Positions 41,653-53,106 of a stretch of 64,000 nt of DNA are shown here, piece by piece. The DNA is taken from contig NC_053197.1 of NCBI RefSeq assembly GCF_905163445.1, positions 4,774,001 to 4,838,000 of the forward strand, given 5' to 3'. The stretch comes from Pararge aegeria. Its lineage: Eukaryota; Arthropoda; Insecta; Lepidoptera; Nymphalidae. Position 1 is the stretch's first letter. Each line of letters starts with the position of its first letter. Under the pieces are notes generated by a model. The model had not been told where the DNA came from. It saw nothing but the letters and a program-made list of their open reading frames with translations, and did not search any database. Made by a program: the position numbers and the translations under genes.

Positions 41653-43776
41653 ATGAGGGTACTTCTGCGGCGTAACTTTGGAGGAATTGACAGCCGTCGC
41701 TTGTGTGATGATGCTAGTCATCTGGACTGGGCGGCTATCGCTGCTGTTGACTCAGTTGACCGCAAAATTGAGATATTTAATTCCCTGATAACGCAACTCT
41801 ACGATACGCATGCTCCGTTAAGACCAATCAAGCTGAAACATCTACCGGCGCCTTGGTTATCAGAAGAGATAAAAATTTTAATGGACAAAAAGATTGCGGC
41901 GAAATATAAATACAAAACAAATAATACTGACGCTAACCGGGAAAAATATCATAAAGCACGGAATCGCTGTAATACATTGTGTAGGGATGCTCAACGACGC
42001 CATATTCATAAGTCTGTTGAAAGTGGTGACACTGCTAAAACCTGGAAGTTTCTTGAGTCTCTTGGAGTTGGTAAATCATCTCATAGATCTTCTATTAACG
42101 TTGATATCGAACTCCTAAATAAACATTTTTCTACTTCTGATACAATTAATAGTTCCGATAAAGAACGTACTCTTAGTATTCTTTCTTCCCACTCAACTCC
42201 TAACTTTTTACCATTTACCTTCGAGTCTTTTACTGAATGTGATGTTAAGAAGAGCATAATATCCATTGCATCGAATGCTGTTGGTGTAGATAGCATTACC
42301 CGTAATATGATCATTCCAATTCTTGACGTTGTTTACCCTATTCTAACCCATATCTTAAACTCTTCCATTCTCTGTAGCAAATTCCCTGAAGAATGGAAGT
42401 TTGCTCAGATTATTCCTCTACCTAAAAAAAACAACCCTTCATCGTTTTCTGATTTTCGCCCCATTTCTATATTACCATTTCTCTCAAAAGTTCTTGAAAA
42501 ACTCGTATCTCAACAACTTAGTCTCTTTCTTAATAAGAATAACCTTCTCAGTTCTTTGCAATCTGGCTTTCGTCCTGGTCATAGTACGGCTACTGCTCTT
42601 GCTAAAGTAACTGATGATATTCGATGGGCGATGGATAACAAGCAGCTAACAATTCTTATTCTGCTTGACTTTAGCAATGCCTTTAATACAGTTGACTTTG
42701 ACATCTTGCTTAGTCTTTTACGCTCTATTAACATATCTCCATCAGTAATAGACTGGTTTCGGAGTTACCTCAATGGCCGTCGACAGCGCATTCAGATTGA
42801 CGAGTCCTTTTCGTCTTGGTGTGATGTAGCGGCTGGGGTACCTCAGGGTGGCGTGTTATCTCCTTTACTTTTTTCTATTTTCATTAACTCTATTACTCAA
42901 AACATCTCTTCTCTCTATCACATGTATGCAGATGATATCCAAATATATCGCTCATCTACCCTTCAAAATCTTGGTTCTGCTATTGCAGCTATAAATAATG
43001 ATATGGCTGCAATTTCTGAGTGGAGCAGGCAATATGGGCTAAAGGTCAATCCTGCAAAATCAAAAGCTATCGTTATTGGTAGCTCAGGAATGATCGCGAG
43101 GGTTGATTGGCTGAGCATTCCTTCTGTTATTTATAATGGCATCGCTATTCCTTTTTGTGACTCTGTGAAAGATCTTGGTGTATACCTCGACCGGGAATTG
43201 TCATGGACAGTGCATGTCAAAGAGCTGAGTCAGAAAGTGTTTGTGGCGATGAGCTCGTTGCGAAGGCTGCAATCATTTCTTCCAATTCCGACCAAAGTTA
43301 TGCTAGCACATTCTCTTTTTCTATCTATTCTCGATTATGCGGATGCAAGCTTTCTTAATCTGACCGAGGATCAGCTTAATAAACTTGAGCGTCTTCAAAA
43401 TCTGGCTATTCGGTTCATATTTGGCCTTCGCAAATATGACCATGTTTCCGTATTTCGACAAAAACTCAAGTGGCTTCCTATTCGTCGTCGCCGGGATATG
43501 CATGTACTTTCTCTTCTGTACTGTGTGTTATTTCATCTAAATACTCCCTCGTATTTAAAAGAGAAGTTCACTTTTCTTGGTGAGCAATCTGGTGTAAGAT
43601 CGTGCCGTGCGCTGACGCTGTGTATGCCTTATCATAAGACAAAATTTTATAAGCGTTCGTTTAGCGTACGAGCTGTGGAATTGTGGAATGCGCTTCCATT
43701 GAGCATACGACGATCCAAATCACTGGCGATATTTAAAAGAGCAGTTAAGGCCCATTATATTGTTAACGACTTTTAA
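41653..43776 (+). CDS. LINE B reverse transcriptase, endonuclease domain missing
   Basis: The frame is 707 codons with no interruption. The first Met is not a real start; coding comes from the truncated ORF2. Residues ~1-170 are the linker before the polymerase. The reverse transcriptase includes DFRPISILPFLSK, QSGFRPGHST, LLDFSNAFNTVDFD (first catalytic Asp339), GVPQGGVLSP and HMYADDIQIY (YADD 425-428). A C-terminal region with the ALPLSIRRSKS block typical of CR1-group ORF2 follows, ending at VNDF. The frame still reads cleanly, so the insertion is fairly recent, but the copy cannot be autonomous without its endonuclease. Confidence 0.9.
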   Translation: MRVLLRRNFGGIDSRRLCDDASHLDWAAIAAVDSVDRKIEIFNSLITQLYDTHAPLRPIKLKHLPAPWLSEEIKILMDKKIAAKYKYKTNNTDANREKYHKARNRCNTLCRDAQRRHIHKSVESGDTAKTWKFLESLGVGKSSHRSSINVDIELLNKHFSTSDTINSSDKERTLSILSSHSTPNFLPFTFESFTECDVKKSIISIASNAVGVDSITRNMIIPILDVVYPILTHILNSSILCSKFPEEWKFAQIIPLPKKNNPSSFSDFRPISILPFLSKVLEKLVSQQLSLFLNKNNLLSSLQSGFRPGHSTATALAKVTDDIRWAMDNKQLTILILLDFSNAFNTVDFDILLSLLRSINISPSVIDWFRSYLNGRRQRIQIDESFSSWCDVAAGVPQGGVLSPLLFSIFINSITQNISSLYHMYADDIQIYRSSTLQNLGSAIAAINNDMAAISEWSRQYGLKVNPAKSKAIVIGSSGMIARVDWLSIPSVIYNGIAIPFCDSVKDLGVYLDRELSWTVHVKELSQKVFVAMSSLRRLQSFLPIPTKVMLAHSLFLSILDYADASFLNLTEDQLNKLERLQNLAIRFIFGLRKYDHVSVFRQKLKWLPIRRRRDMHVLSLLYCVLFHLNTPSYLKEKFTFLGEQSGVRSCRALTLCMPYHKTKFYKRSFSVRAVELWNALPLSIRRSKSLAIFKRAVKAHYIVNDF

Positions 43777-44147
43777 TAGTATGTATATATGTACTTACTC
43801 ATTTATTGTATGTTAAAGTATTTAATTATGTAAGTGTTGTTATTATATATATTAGTTTATTTTTATATTTATTTATTTATTATATTATTTACTTTTTATC
43901 TATTTGTGCACACTAGTTTATGTATTGGCATGTAGTTATTTGCATGTATGTATTTTAATATTTGTACCACCAGCAGTCTATTCTCCTCTTCTTTTTTTTT
44001 TCCTAATTCTAAGGTTGCCTGGCAGAGATCGCTATTAAGCGATAAGGCCGCCTTTTGTATTACTACTTCTTTCGATGTTTCTGTTTTTGTTACATTTTAA
44101 ATGTTGTGGTATACAAATAAAGAGTTTAATAAATAAATAATAAAGCA
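41655..44147 (+). mobile_element. LINE B: 5'-truncated CR1/L2/Kiri-like retrotransposon
   Basis: The reverse transcriptase frame is followed by a ~370-bp AT-rich 3' UTR. This contains the conserved block 'ggcagagatcgctattaagcgat' region (44021-44043) and a tail of AATAAATA units. The endonuclease half is missing, so the copy is 5' truncated. It is inserted, on the plus strand, into an older minus-strand LINE C fragment whose two parts flank it (41395-41640 and 44147-44395). Confidence 0.85.
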
Positions 44148-44395
44148 ATTCACACCTAAGCTTTTTTATCGTTCAAGTAATCTTTAATATTATAATAGGA
44201 TTTTTATGCAAGCTTACGTTTTATATAAACTTTGAACTTATTGACAGACATCTCAAAGATTTCATTTGGTAATTTGTTATAAAATAATATACAATTGCCC
44301 TTGAATGAATTAGCAATTTTGTGTAGCCTAGTAAACTGCACAACGAGTTTATTTTTGCTCCTAATATTAATATTGTTACAGTCCATTCTTTTTAA
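44147..44395 (-). mobile_element. LINE C fragment, right part, with ORF2 C-terminal remnant
   Basis: On the minus strand 44386-44204 reads as the end of an ORF2, including FYNKLPNEIFEMSVNKFK, a usual C-terminal block of CR1-group elements. The order of blocks continues the left part at 41395-41640. Confidence 0.72.
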
Positions 44396-44541
44396 ATTTT
44401 GTTATATTTTTATGGACATAAATTTGATTAAATTTGTATTACTGGGCGGTGGTACATGCAGCACAGTTATTGCAGTGCCACCCTTGCTAATATTTCAAGT
44501 GCCATTGTAACTGTTCCAAATAAAGATTTATTTATTTATTA
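44395..44541 (+). mobile_element. LINE 3' end with (ATTT)n tail
   Basis: GTTCCAAATAAAGATTTATT follows a stretch containing TTACTGGGCGGTGGTACATG. It ends in TTTATTTATT. No second copy was found, so the extent is approximate. Confidence 0.45.
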
Positions 44542-44553
44542 TATATATAGCCT

Positions 44554-44870
44554 ATGGCTTTCCACTTCGCATCATTATCAAAATACCAAACGCTTTAACC
44601 ACTGAGCCATCAGCGCTAAAAGGTTTAGGTATGGCTTAATTAAATGTATCCTTTACGTCTGACTGAACTTATGTCGGATAGTTTCCAGGACGTGTTCCTT
44701 GCATCCCTTGGGAAGTTTTGCTCTGTTTATATTCAATGGCTCTCCACTTACTATAAGTCTCGAAGTACCAAACGATTTAACAACCAAGACATCAACGCGA
44801 AACAGATTAGGTATGGCTTCATTTAATGCATCCTTGACGTCTGACTCAGCGTACGTCGGATACATGCTGT
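44554..44870. repeat. Tandem duplication, unit ~181 bp
   Basis: 44554-44734 and 44735-44870 share order and sequence at roughly 75%: GGCTTTCCACTT / GGCTCTCCACTT, TACCAAACGCTTTAAC / TACCAAACGATTTAAC, TTAGGTATGGCTT and GACGTCTGACT. The minus strand has a tRNA A-box-like phrase (GATGGCTCAGTGG) but no B box. Confidence 0.7.
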
Positions 44871-45080
44871 ATAAGGCGCTCGGATGTTTTTATTGGGTGA
44901 CAGCGATTTGCGACGGATAGAAACTCCATACAGAGGCATCCGACAATAAATATGCCGGATTTATGATAGCCTTTATAATGATTTAGTATCAAGTAATCAT
45001 AATATTGACATTTTTAACAAAAGGATAAATATTTTTAAAAATCAAATTATTAAGCACTATTCCACATAATCTTTAGGGAA

Positions 45081-45285
45081 ATAATATATATATTATTATT
45101 TAAGTGTTTCTTTTTTGTTTCAACTTTAATTTTATCTTTACTTTCTGTTTAATTTAATTCCAAGTTGTGTACACATACTTTAGGTTGTAGCTTAGAACAA
45201 AACTTGTTTTTACTTATATTTAGATCTACTTTTAGTTATTACCTGTTTTGTGTACCTAATAACAATAAACAATAAACAATAAGCT
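45081..45285 (+). mobile_element. LINE 3' end with (AACAATA)n tail
   Basis: It contains TAGATCTACTTTTAGTTATT and CCTGTTTTGTGTACCTAATA, followed by three AACAATA units. It matches the minus-strand fragment at 2309-2455. Confidence 0.65.
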
Positions 45286-45623
45286 GTAAATCAGGAAAAA
45301 TTCCATCTCTTATGCCCATTTTTATGCTTGGTGATTTAGGAGATTCGTAAAGAGTAAATATGTTTCACCAACACTTATGAGACCTTGGACGCTATCTAAA
45401 GTTACGATACCGATTCGGCGGAACGTAAAGTTTCGGGGACTCGTAAACTGACACTTGACAAATGAGAGAAATATAAATTCGTTTTTTTAAAGTCCCTTAT
45501 ATACGGAAATTGAAGAATATGATAATACAAAAACAAAATACCATATCTTGTGGCAAGAACACTAGACAAGTTAGGTTATATGACTTGCCTAGTAAAAATC
45601 GATCGATGAAAGGTAAAAAAATG

Positions 45624-45667
45624 AGGGTGGATAGTGCTTTTGTGCCTGTATGAACTGCACGCGACTG
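45624..45667. mobile_element. hAT-type MITE, right-end fragment
   Basis: AGTGCTTTTGTGCCTGTATG and CTGCACGCGACTG match the right ~45 bp of copies 1-3. The left part is missing. Confidence 0.6.
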
Positions 45668-45699
45668 CATTTGGATGCATACTTCTGTGCTCGCATGCA

Positions 45700-45955
45700 C
45701 AAAGTCAAAGTCTACGTGAAAGTCAAATATTTCTTTATTCAAATAGGCACATAGATAGCACTTTTGATGCCTACATTTTATGTAAAGTATGACATAGAAG
45801 TGAGTTATTGTCGATAACTAAATTCGTCAACTTAAAACTAAAGCTACGAGGGCTCCAAACACGCCCTGATCCAAGAAGTAGCCCACAACAAACTTAGTCA
45901 CTTGTTTTTTTTTGTTATCACCATCTCACATGGTCATTACTCTAAAATCATAGCT
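45700..45955 (-). mobile_element. LINE C 3' end
   Basis: GTCAAATATTTCTTTATTC, AAAGCTACGAGGGCTCC, CAACAAACTTAGTCA and TATCACCATCTCACA match the 6105 and 19795 copies in order. A plus-strand relative starts at once on its right, so the two are head to head. Confidence 0.7.
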
Positions 45956-45959
45956 TAAT

Positions 45960-46156
45960 AATATTAATTGACTGTGTGATGGTTATAACAAAAAAATTAC
46001 TCTAAGTTTTGAAAGCCTAGTGGCTAAGTTTTGAAACCCTAGTAGCTTTAGGTTTAAGTTGCCGAACGTAGTTATCACCATCCCCCTATATTATATAAAC
46101 TTATTTGTATGAGCGCTTCAAAGTGCCTGTGATAGACCTACATGAATAAATATTTT
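45960..46156 (+). mobile_element. LINE C-related 3' end
   Basis: GTAGCTTTAGGTTTAAG, GTAGTTATCACCATCCC and AAGTGCCTGTGATAGACC match 32245-32450. The phrase AAGTTTTGAAA is doubled near 46000, a small tandem duplication. Confidence 0.62.
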
Positions 46157-46507
46157 TTGACGTGACAACGTCTTATAATTCGATGGACCCGGCTGCACGC
46201 ATGTGGCGTTACCTCGCTCTGAGGCGTTCCATTGAAGGCTTGAAGTGCAAGCGAGAGCGCGGAACGAGCGACAAAGAGGCACAGTCGGCCTCCGCGTTTG
46301 ACATCTGTCTCTTTCCTACTAGAATGAGCGATGCGTCCGCGTGGACAGCTTCTATACAATAATACATTTACATGTTTTCGGCAAGGATGAAGTGCAGTGA
46401 AAAGTGCACATATCTATCAAACAAATATCAACCAAATAAAATTAAAATTTTCTTTTGAAAAATGCAACCATTCCATCAGTATTTTCTTACGACGTTGTCA
46501 CGTTCAA
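46157..46507. mobile_element. 351-bp MITE-like element with ACGTGACAACGTC ends
   Basis: The left end TTGACGTGACAACGTCTTA is mirrored by TACGACGTTGTCACGTTCAA on the right, with one base indel. The left ~200 bp are GC- and CpG-rich, unlike the surroundings. No convincing protein is encoded. Confidence 0.7.
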
Positions 46508-46509
46508 CT

Positions 46510-47751
46510 ATCATCAGTAAGCCGACTTTACAGACAACCAATTTTTTTTATTTGAATTTTGAAGTTCCCTCTCAGATTAGCATTGCGATGACTTACGTCG
46601 CATTAGATCACTTAGGCTAGACGCTAGGGCATTACAGCACAGTAAAACGTAATAGGATTGTCTATTTAAACTCTATAGCGCCAGCATCCAACGACAATGC
46701 ATTGCATATTACTTAAGAAATATACGTATCAATATCTGCATTGTACAACAATGACAAACATATGCCAATAATTCATGCACCTGACCAAAAATAACATACG
46801 TATGCGGCTATATTATGTAACAAAAATCTACCACGAGTAAAATTCAATCGAGCGATTTTTGAAATGCCAGAGATCCATGTATATAAGCATATACTGTGAT
46901 CTTATTTATTATGGTTCCTATTTGTAGATTTACTCCTCGACAAATAGAATTTCTAATCATCACATTTAACGTTGCTAAAAACTTATTATTCTGATGTTGA
47001 CATCTGGCACTACATTTGCAAGTTTCGAAGATTTTAATAAATTTTTAATGAAATCAAGTTCAGTTTCTATTTAAAATTTATAGAAGTTTATTACTACTGT
47101 GGGACTTAGCTTATTAATTTCTTATTTCTCGCATTTGCTTTGCAAACATTTTAATTAAGAAAACAATTTACAAAGTTTAATAATAAAATTGGTGTGTCGA
47201 ATATTTGTACATAGTAAAAATAACGTCAATCCGGTTATACGCTCCATGAGAACATCAACAAAAACACTGCCACATCTTTACTAATAATAAGGCTGTTTTG
47301 CTTTTTTATTTCAACGCATTAATATCTGGAATATCTGGCTTAATTCTTAATGAAAGGCTACGTTGTCACCCCTAAAGGATTATATTGTGGTTGAAAGTTT
47401 GTATGTAAGTCCTATTTTTTTTCAACTAAAATTGATAACAATAATTACAAAACTTAAACACATGTTTCGGGATTTACTTAAGTTTACCCCAAAAGGCGTT
47501 AAATAGAAAAGCGAGGCGACGCGGTTGGTCGGGCTATATTTTGTAAAATAGTGGAAGAATGTTTGTATTTGAAACTTATCAGAAAACGAACGCGGACAGA
47601 TCGCAGGGAACTGCTGCTATACATGTACATCTTATGTATATATATGAACGGGCACGGACAATGCGAAAGTTTGTAGAGATGGATGGATGGATGTTTTTGA
47701 AACAAAAGCTACTGAACGGATTTATATAAAACTTTACAGTAATATATTATA

Positions 47752-47796
<45 letters not shown>

Positions 47797-48670
47797 ACAC
47801 ACAAACACACACACGCGCGCGCGCGCGCGCTTAAATTTATCGAAATATTAAAATTTGCCAAAATATAACCGATAAGTTACAAGTGCGAGTCTGAGAGCAG
47901 TTAGCTCTCAAACTAGCGTGCGCTGCATAAATCTAGATTTTTTAAAAAAGTCCGCGACAGCAATGTCTTATAATTCAATATCTATTTATATCTTATATCA
48001 CGGCACCCGTCTCCTCCCATAGTGAGAAGGGTTTAGGGGTATAATATTTAATATGAAATCCAACGCAGACAAAGTCGCGGGTATCCAATAGTACTGAATA
48101 AAAATAAAAGCTATCGAGCTTTTGTAAAACCGCCACAATAAAATACTGGTTGTTAGAATTTTCCCCCGCCAAACACTAAACCGATTCCGAATTTTGATTA
48201 AATAAAACAATACAGTATCTCTCCATAAACTGTCTCCGGTTTTATAAACAAAAAACAAAATATAACGGGCGTATTCAAATTTAGAAATGAAACCGTAAAA
48301 TTCGAACGACTCCATTGTCGTCGCCACAATCGTTATTTTTTAACTGCACTTTTTTTAACTTCATAACCTCGTGAATCTCCGTGTGCGATATCACCATAAA
48401 ACTTTTATAAAGATGTCTGGTTTGCGCTCTTTTATTATGCATTCTAAACAATTGTGTATGCCCGCATCGTACGCAATAATGTGGCCTTTCACTTTGCTTT
48501 TTACCATTAAGTTTTAGTTGGCATAAAAGAAAATTGGAATTCAAAGTACGCGGGTCATTAAAATGAAGTTGTTCATAGTTTAATTCTTGATGAGGTCATA
48601 AAAAGCTTGCTACGATTTTTTTTGTTCGCTTTTATTGAAACCTGTAACTAACTAGCTCGTAGTATATGTA
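46510..48670. other. AT-rich stretch around the CA/CG microsatellite
   Basis: Contains the CA/CG array and a piece of repeat near 47950-48080 (CGCAGACAAAGTCGCGGG). The minus frame at 48281-48544 has one Cys-rich patch (CVRCGH) but no known domain. Confidence 0.4.
47756..47830. repeat. (CA)n-(CG)n microsatellite
   Basis: A CA run with a few interruptions goes over into nine CG units (47814-47830). Alternating purine-pyrimidine DNA of this kind can adopt the Z form. Confidence 0.92.
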
Positions 48671-48674
48671 ACTT

Positions 48675-48893
48675 AATCATCATATCAAAATACAGTGCAC
48701 GGGTCTTGTCTCACAATGAGAGAGGTTAAGGCCGTAGTCCGCCACGCTGGCCCAGTGCAGATTGGTGGACTTTCACTTGAGAACATCATGTAGAACTCTC
48801 AGGCATGAAGGTTTCCTCACGATGTTTTTTTTTCATTCACCGTTGAAGCAGGTGATATTTTAATTAAAGATTAAATTGAACATAACTTGGAAA
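48675..48893 (-). mobile_element. SINE family 2, body without head
   Basis: GCACGGGTCTTGTCTCAC, CCACGCTGGCCCAGTGCAG and AACTCTCAGGCATGAAGG match the family body in reverse. The tRNA-like head is not visible. Confidence 0.72.
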
Positions 48894-49439
48894 AGTAAGT
48901 TTTTTTGTAGTCGCTTAATAATAGAAAAAAACTCAAAGGTACGAAAAAGCTTTAGGACTAGTTTAAAGTAAGTAGTCGAAATGAGGTTGATAAACGAAAC
49001 CAGGCGTTGTCCTCAAAATGCGAGCTATTTTAGAACACAGGATGTCAACAAGAAACCGCTCAGAAAACAATGTCGGCTTTTCTTGAGCTTAAAAGGCTGC
49101 AAACGCTTTCGTTGAAATCGGTCACTAGTTCGGGAGCTTTTGTTGTAAACGTACTAACGGGTCATTAACTATGTATATATCTCGGCTTGTACATTACATA
49201 TACTCGTGTCTATAGCTATTTTTTTTTTTTTTAATTTATTTAATATTAGCGTTTTCTTTGCGATTTTTTGATATAAAAGGTAACCTCTACGAATCTCCAG
49301 GATGCAGTTTATCTCTATGATAAATTTCACCGAAATCGGTTACTACTAGTAAACAAATTATATAATACATAATTTATATATGTTACTCTCTAATGCTAGA
49401 GCTTCTTCGGAATAAAACGTATCATATGTCCAATCGTGG

Positions 49440-49712
49440 TTAGTACACGCTTGATAAATTCCTGAACGACAAGGCTACTTGGAAGCAGGCCACTCGGCTC
49501 TCATCTCTCACAAAACAGAAAAATTCTAAAGATTGTTAAACTATAAAATGATGTTGCAAAGAGCTATCCGCTGAGTTTCTTGTCGGCTCTTCTCAGTGGA
49601 ATCTGCCTACCGAACCGGTGGCAGAGTCTCTACAGACAGACTGACTTGACTTTTGAAAATTGCTTATAAACTAATCATACTTGAAATAAATGAATTTTGA
49701 TTCTTTTTTAAT
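49440..49712 (+). mobile_element. LINE A 3' end, truncated copy
   Basis: It starts in the last coding codons (TTGATAAATTCCTGAACGAC resembles the LINE A ORF2 end) and runs through the 3' UTR to GAAATAAATGAATTTTGATT. It interrupts an older repeat that continues on both sides (49260-49420 and 49720-49870). Confidence 0.8.
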
Positions 49713-49719
49713 TATTTCC

Positions 49720-52310
49720 TGAACGCTCTTTATGTGACAAATTTCATTAAAATGTATGCAGTCATCATCATCACACACATAAGTCACAGTACAAAAGGTA
49801 GAGCGGAACATAGTTAAATAACAAGCAAACAAACAGATACACTATCGCAATTATAATATTTTATTGCTACCTACATAATATACTGCAATTTTATACCAAA
49901 CATAGGCTAAATATTTGATAAATTATATGCAATATATAAAGTTATTATTCGGCCAAAATTCGCTCTCATATGATATTTTGAACATAACTTCAAATTAATC
50001 CATGTCGAATGGGACAAAAATAGCGCGAGCACTGGTAGATAAAGCATTAAGTTTAGTCTCCAATAAGAATTGAGTTAATATGTTACTTTAAGCTCACAGC
50101 CAATAAAAATTTGTTTTCTAGATTAATTTTATTGTCATTTGAAATTATTGAAAAAACTCTTTTCAAAACCTCCTAGACAGTACAGATAATAGACTAAATA
50201 GAACTGCGTACGAGGATATATCCATAGGAGTTCGTTATGATCAAGTTTAATTTAATTTGTGTTAATTCAACTATGAATTTACATAGCATTCTTGCATCAC
50301 AAATAATTGGTTATGCCTTAAGCAAGGCTTAAGCTTTTACTTAGTATGCAAACCTACTTGAACAGTGTTTCTCAAAGGGACGTGACCTCTCTTCTGAGTT
50401 TACCGTTTCTCTCCGTGTCTAGGAGAGCACGGTAAACCGTCGATCACGGTTAATAAGATAAAAGCAAGTCCCGACGAAGCGTCGCATCGCTTACTTGAAG
50501 TTCGAGTAAAGTAAATCTATGGTTAATCTCATCCAATGCTGAATAAACTAACCGATACACAAATCTTACTAACGACAAGCTAGTGCCTACATCTTTATCT
50601 GTGTTTAATAGTCTGTTTCTCTTTTTTAAGTTTGTTTTTCAATAAATGTTAGTAACTACAAGTACCTATTTCGCTAAAAAAAAAAATTATTAGTGTTTTG
50701 ACCTACACTTTGGAGGAATTATCAATTTTATAAATTTAAAAAGCATAAAAAGATTTTTCGGACCCGACAGTATTTGAACCTGCGACTCTCTGGCAAGAGA
50801 TTTATAAAAGCTCGTTGTAGATTTTAATGTGTCTAACGCCATAAACGTTAAATTCTCAAATATGCATACCCATAATAACAGGCGTAGCTTTTCTCTTTCT
50901 TTGCTAGCAGCCTTTAAACTTATATGATACCAATTTCAAAGAACAGGGGACTTTTAAACAGTCTTTACATCCCATTTTATATCCCGCGGTTTTTCCGAAA
51001 TAGAAGTCGCATAATATGCCACAATACTATAAAAGTCTCTTCATACATAGCCAAATCACAATATTTTCATAGTTCCAGTCGTTTATTAATATCGGATCAT
51101 CCCGAACAAACAGACAAATAGACGGACCAACATTTTAAATGTGTGTAAGAGGCAGTTAGTTCAAAAACACAGACCTACATTTTTTTTGTAGTTGTACCTA
51201 TAAATTTAGATACAAAAATGTTATCCGGGAAAGTCCCGCTAAGATAAAAGATTTAATCTTGATCCAGATAAGATAGAACTATAGTAAAACAGCTGAGATA
51301 CTAAAACCTGGAAGTTCTTGAACGTCGCTAAGGAGGTTAAGTACGCGTGCCACAGAATACTATTAGGCAATTGTGTACGCTAAAGAAACATTACATCTGT
51401 TCACCGTGACGCGTTCAAAACAAATTAGTGTAGAGTTACCCCGGGAGACGGGGCGAGCACGAAAATTTGCCATGAGAAGAGCCCCAGAGCTTTACGACAT
51501 CGGGAGGAATGGACGACGTCGACCCGAGGGTGCCGCCTAACAGAACCCTGGCTCAGATCGACGTTTCGGTCTTGAGTGACTTTAGAAATCATGGCTATAC
51601 TCGTACCTAGCGAATTAATCGACGATTTTCAAACGATTTTGAAACCTGCTAATTAAATTTAAAGATTTGTGTACAAAATAATTGGCGCCATCAACTTTAT
51701 CAAGCGAAATCGTATGAAAAAGGGACTGCCTTTTAATGAATTACAATTTACAATTTGTCACTACGTCATCAAATGAGCAACGTTTTATTCGATATCGTTT
51801 TCCGCGACAGGCGTAGAGTTTGAGAAGCACTGATCTAGAACATTGAATTCACAATCTAAATAGCAAAAGCAAGCTATGCAAGCGAGCATTTCTTGGTAAA
51901 GCGGGCCCTACCACTGTTTGCTTTTCAAGTAAATACCATTGTTAAGATCAGATTGTAACATTGTACGCGCGAACGTGCTTTGTTAGACGTTTTGTTTAAC
52001 GTTCGGGGACTTTGAGGCAATATACGGTACTAAGTACGGGACTTGCGGGATTGGAATATGAAGTTATGAGTGTGTATGTCCTTGTTTTGACTGCCTACAA
52101 CAATGTTCGCAGTTTCCAAAACAATATACAGCCACATAAAACAATCTGCGGTGGGCGTTACTTCACATACATTTTGATGTTAGAATATTTATCACTTACT
52201 GTGAAGGCACTAAATGAATATTTAGGGTGGTTTTCACTTAAGCAAGCAAAGGCGTTCGTTTCTGCTCTTTGCCCTGAAGGAAATATTTAAGAAAACATAG
52301 AGGAAAGGGG
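49720..52310. other. Long stretch with no gene recognised
   Basis: An older repeat ends near 49870. A locally GC-rich patch lies at 51420-51560 (GGGAGACGGGGCGAGCACG). The 92-codon frame at 52012-52290 has no recognisable motif. Confidence 0.4.
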
Positions 52311-52676
52311 GCTCAAATTGTCAGTTTGACACGACGGCCATCTTGGATTTCAATAACTATATCATATTGCTTCTTATCCACCCGAAAACCTTTATCATCA
52401 CTTATACCAGGTGAGATTTTGTACAAGTTCCGAATTGTAGTGATATAAAAAAATGAAGTTCGGCGAAAATAAATGGTGTGCAAGTATAGTAGGAAGTATC
52501 GACCAGTGAGTGACGAATGGCGACCCGGAACTGTGCGGTCCAGTGACACTTCACACGATCGATGACACACGGGCGAGGGATGCCTTTCAAAACAAACCCT
52601 CGTTGGCAACCGATAACTGACAACCATTCTAGCTACACCATATTTACATAACGTGACCACGCTACCGTCTTAGACC

Positions 52677-52850
52677 TTTTTTTTTTTATACAGAGAAAAT
52701 GCCTGACGCATACCACTCCGTTGGGGGAAACGAAGTAGTTATGTGGGACTTGCACCCACTAAAAACTCTGTGTGTCCCTCGATAGACCTATAAGTGAGAG
52801 CTAGGGGTTCACTTGCGTATTCACCGCACTACCGTCTTAGCCCTACATAA
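52677..52850 (-). mobile_element. Retroelement 3' end with oligo(A), minus strand
   Basis: GACGCATACCACTCCGTTGG, GACTTGCACCCACTAAAAAC and TGTGTGTCCCTCGATAG are the reverse complement of the element at 59830-59932. Its tail is a short run of T on the plus strand. Confidence 0.65.
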
Positions 52851-53106
52851 GACTGCATCATTACTTATCACCAGATGAGATTGCAGCCAAGAGTAGCTTC
52901 AGTGGAATATATATTTAAAAAAAAATTTAAGCTTGAATTATTTCTACGTCCGGTTTCACAAAACCTTCGCATCGCCCAAATCGATGTCTATAAAAAAAAA
53001 CATTTCGCCAACTTTTAGGTGATAATTGGTGAAAGGCTGATGTAATCCTAGAAATCTCCTACGATTTGGTGGCATTGCCTTCGTCGTTAGTGAAAACGAG
53101 CATAAG

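Noticed and set aside
41653..43776. Host reverse-transcriptase gene
   Set aside because: 3' UTR and AATAAATA tail plus a second truncated copy nearby show it is a LINE.
52012..52290. 92-codon frame
   Set aside because: No domain, no coding-like composition, no splice context and no repeat match in the window.
52313..52660. 115-codon minus-strand frame
   Set aside because: Parts resemble repeat-derived sequence; Cys/Arg-rich composition with no recognisable fold.
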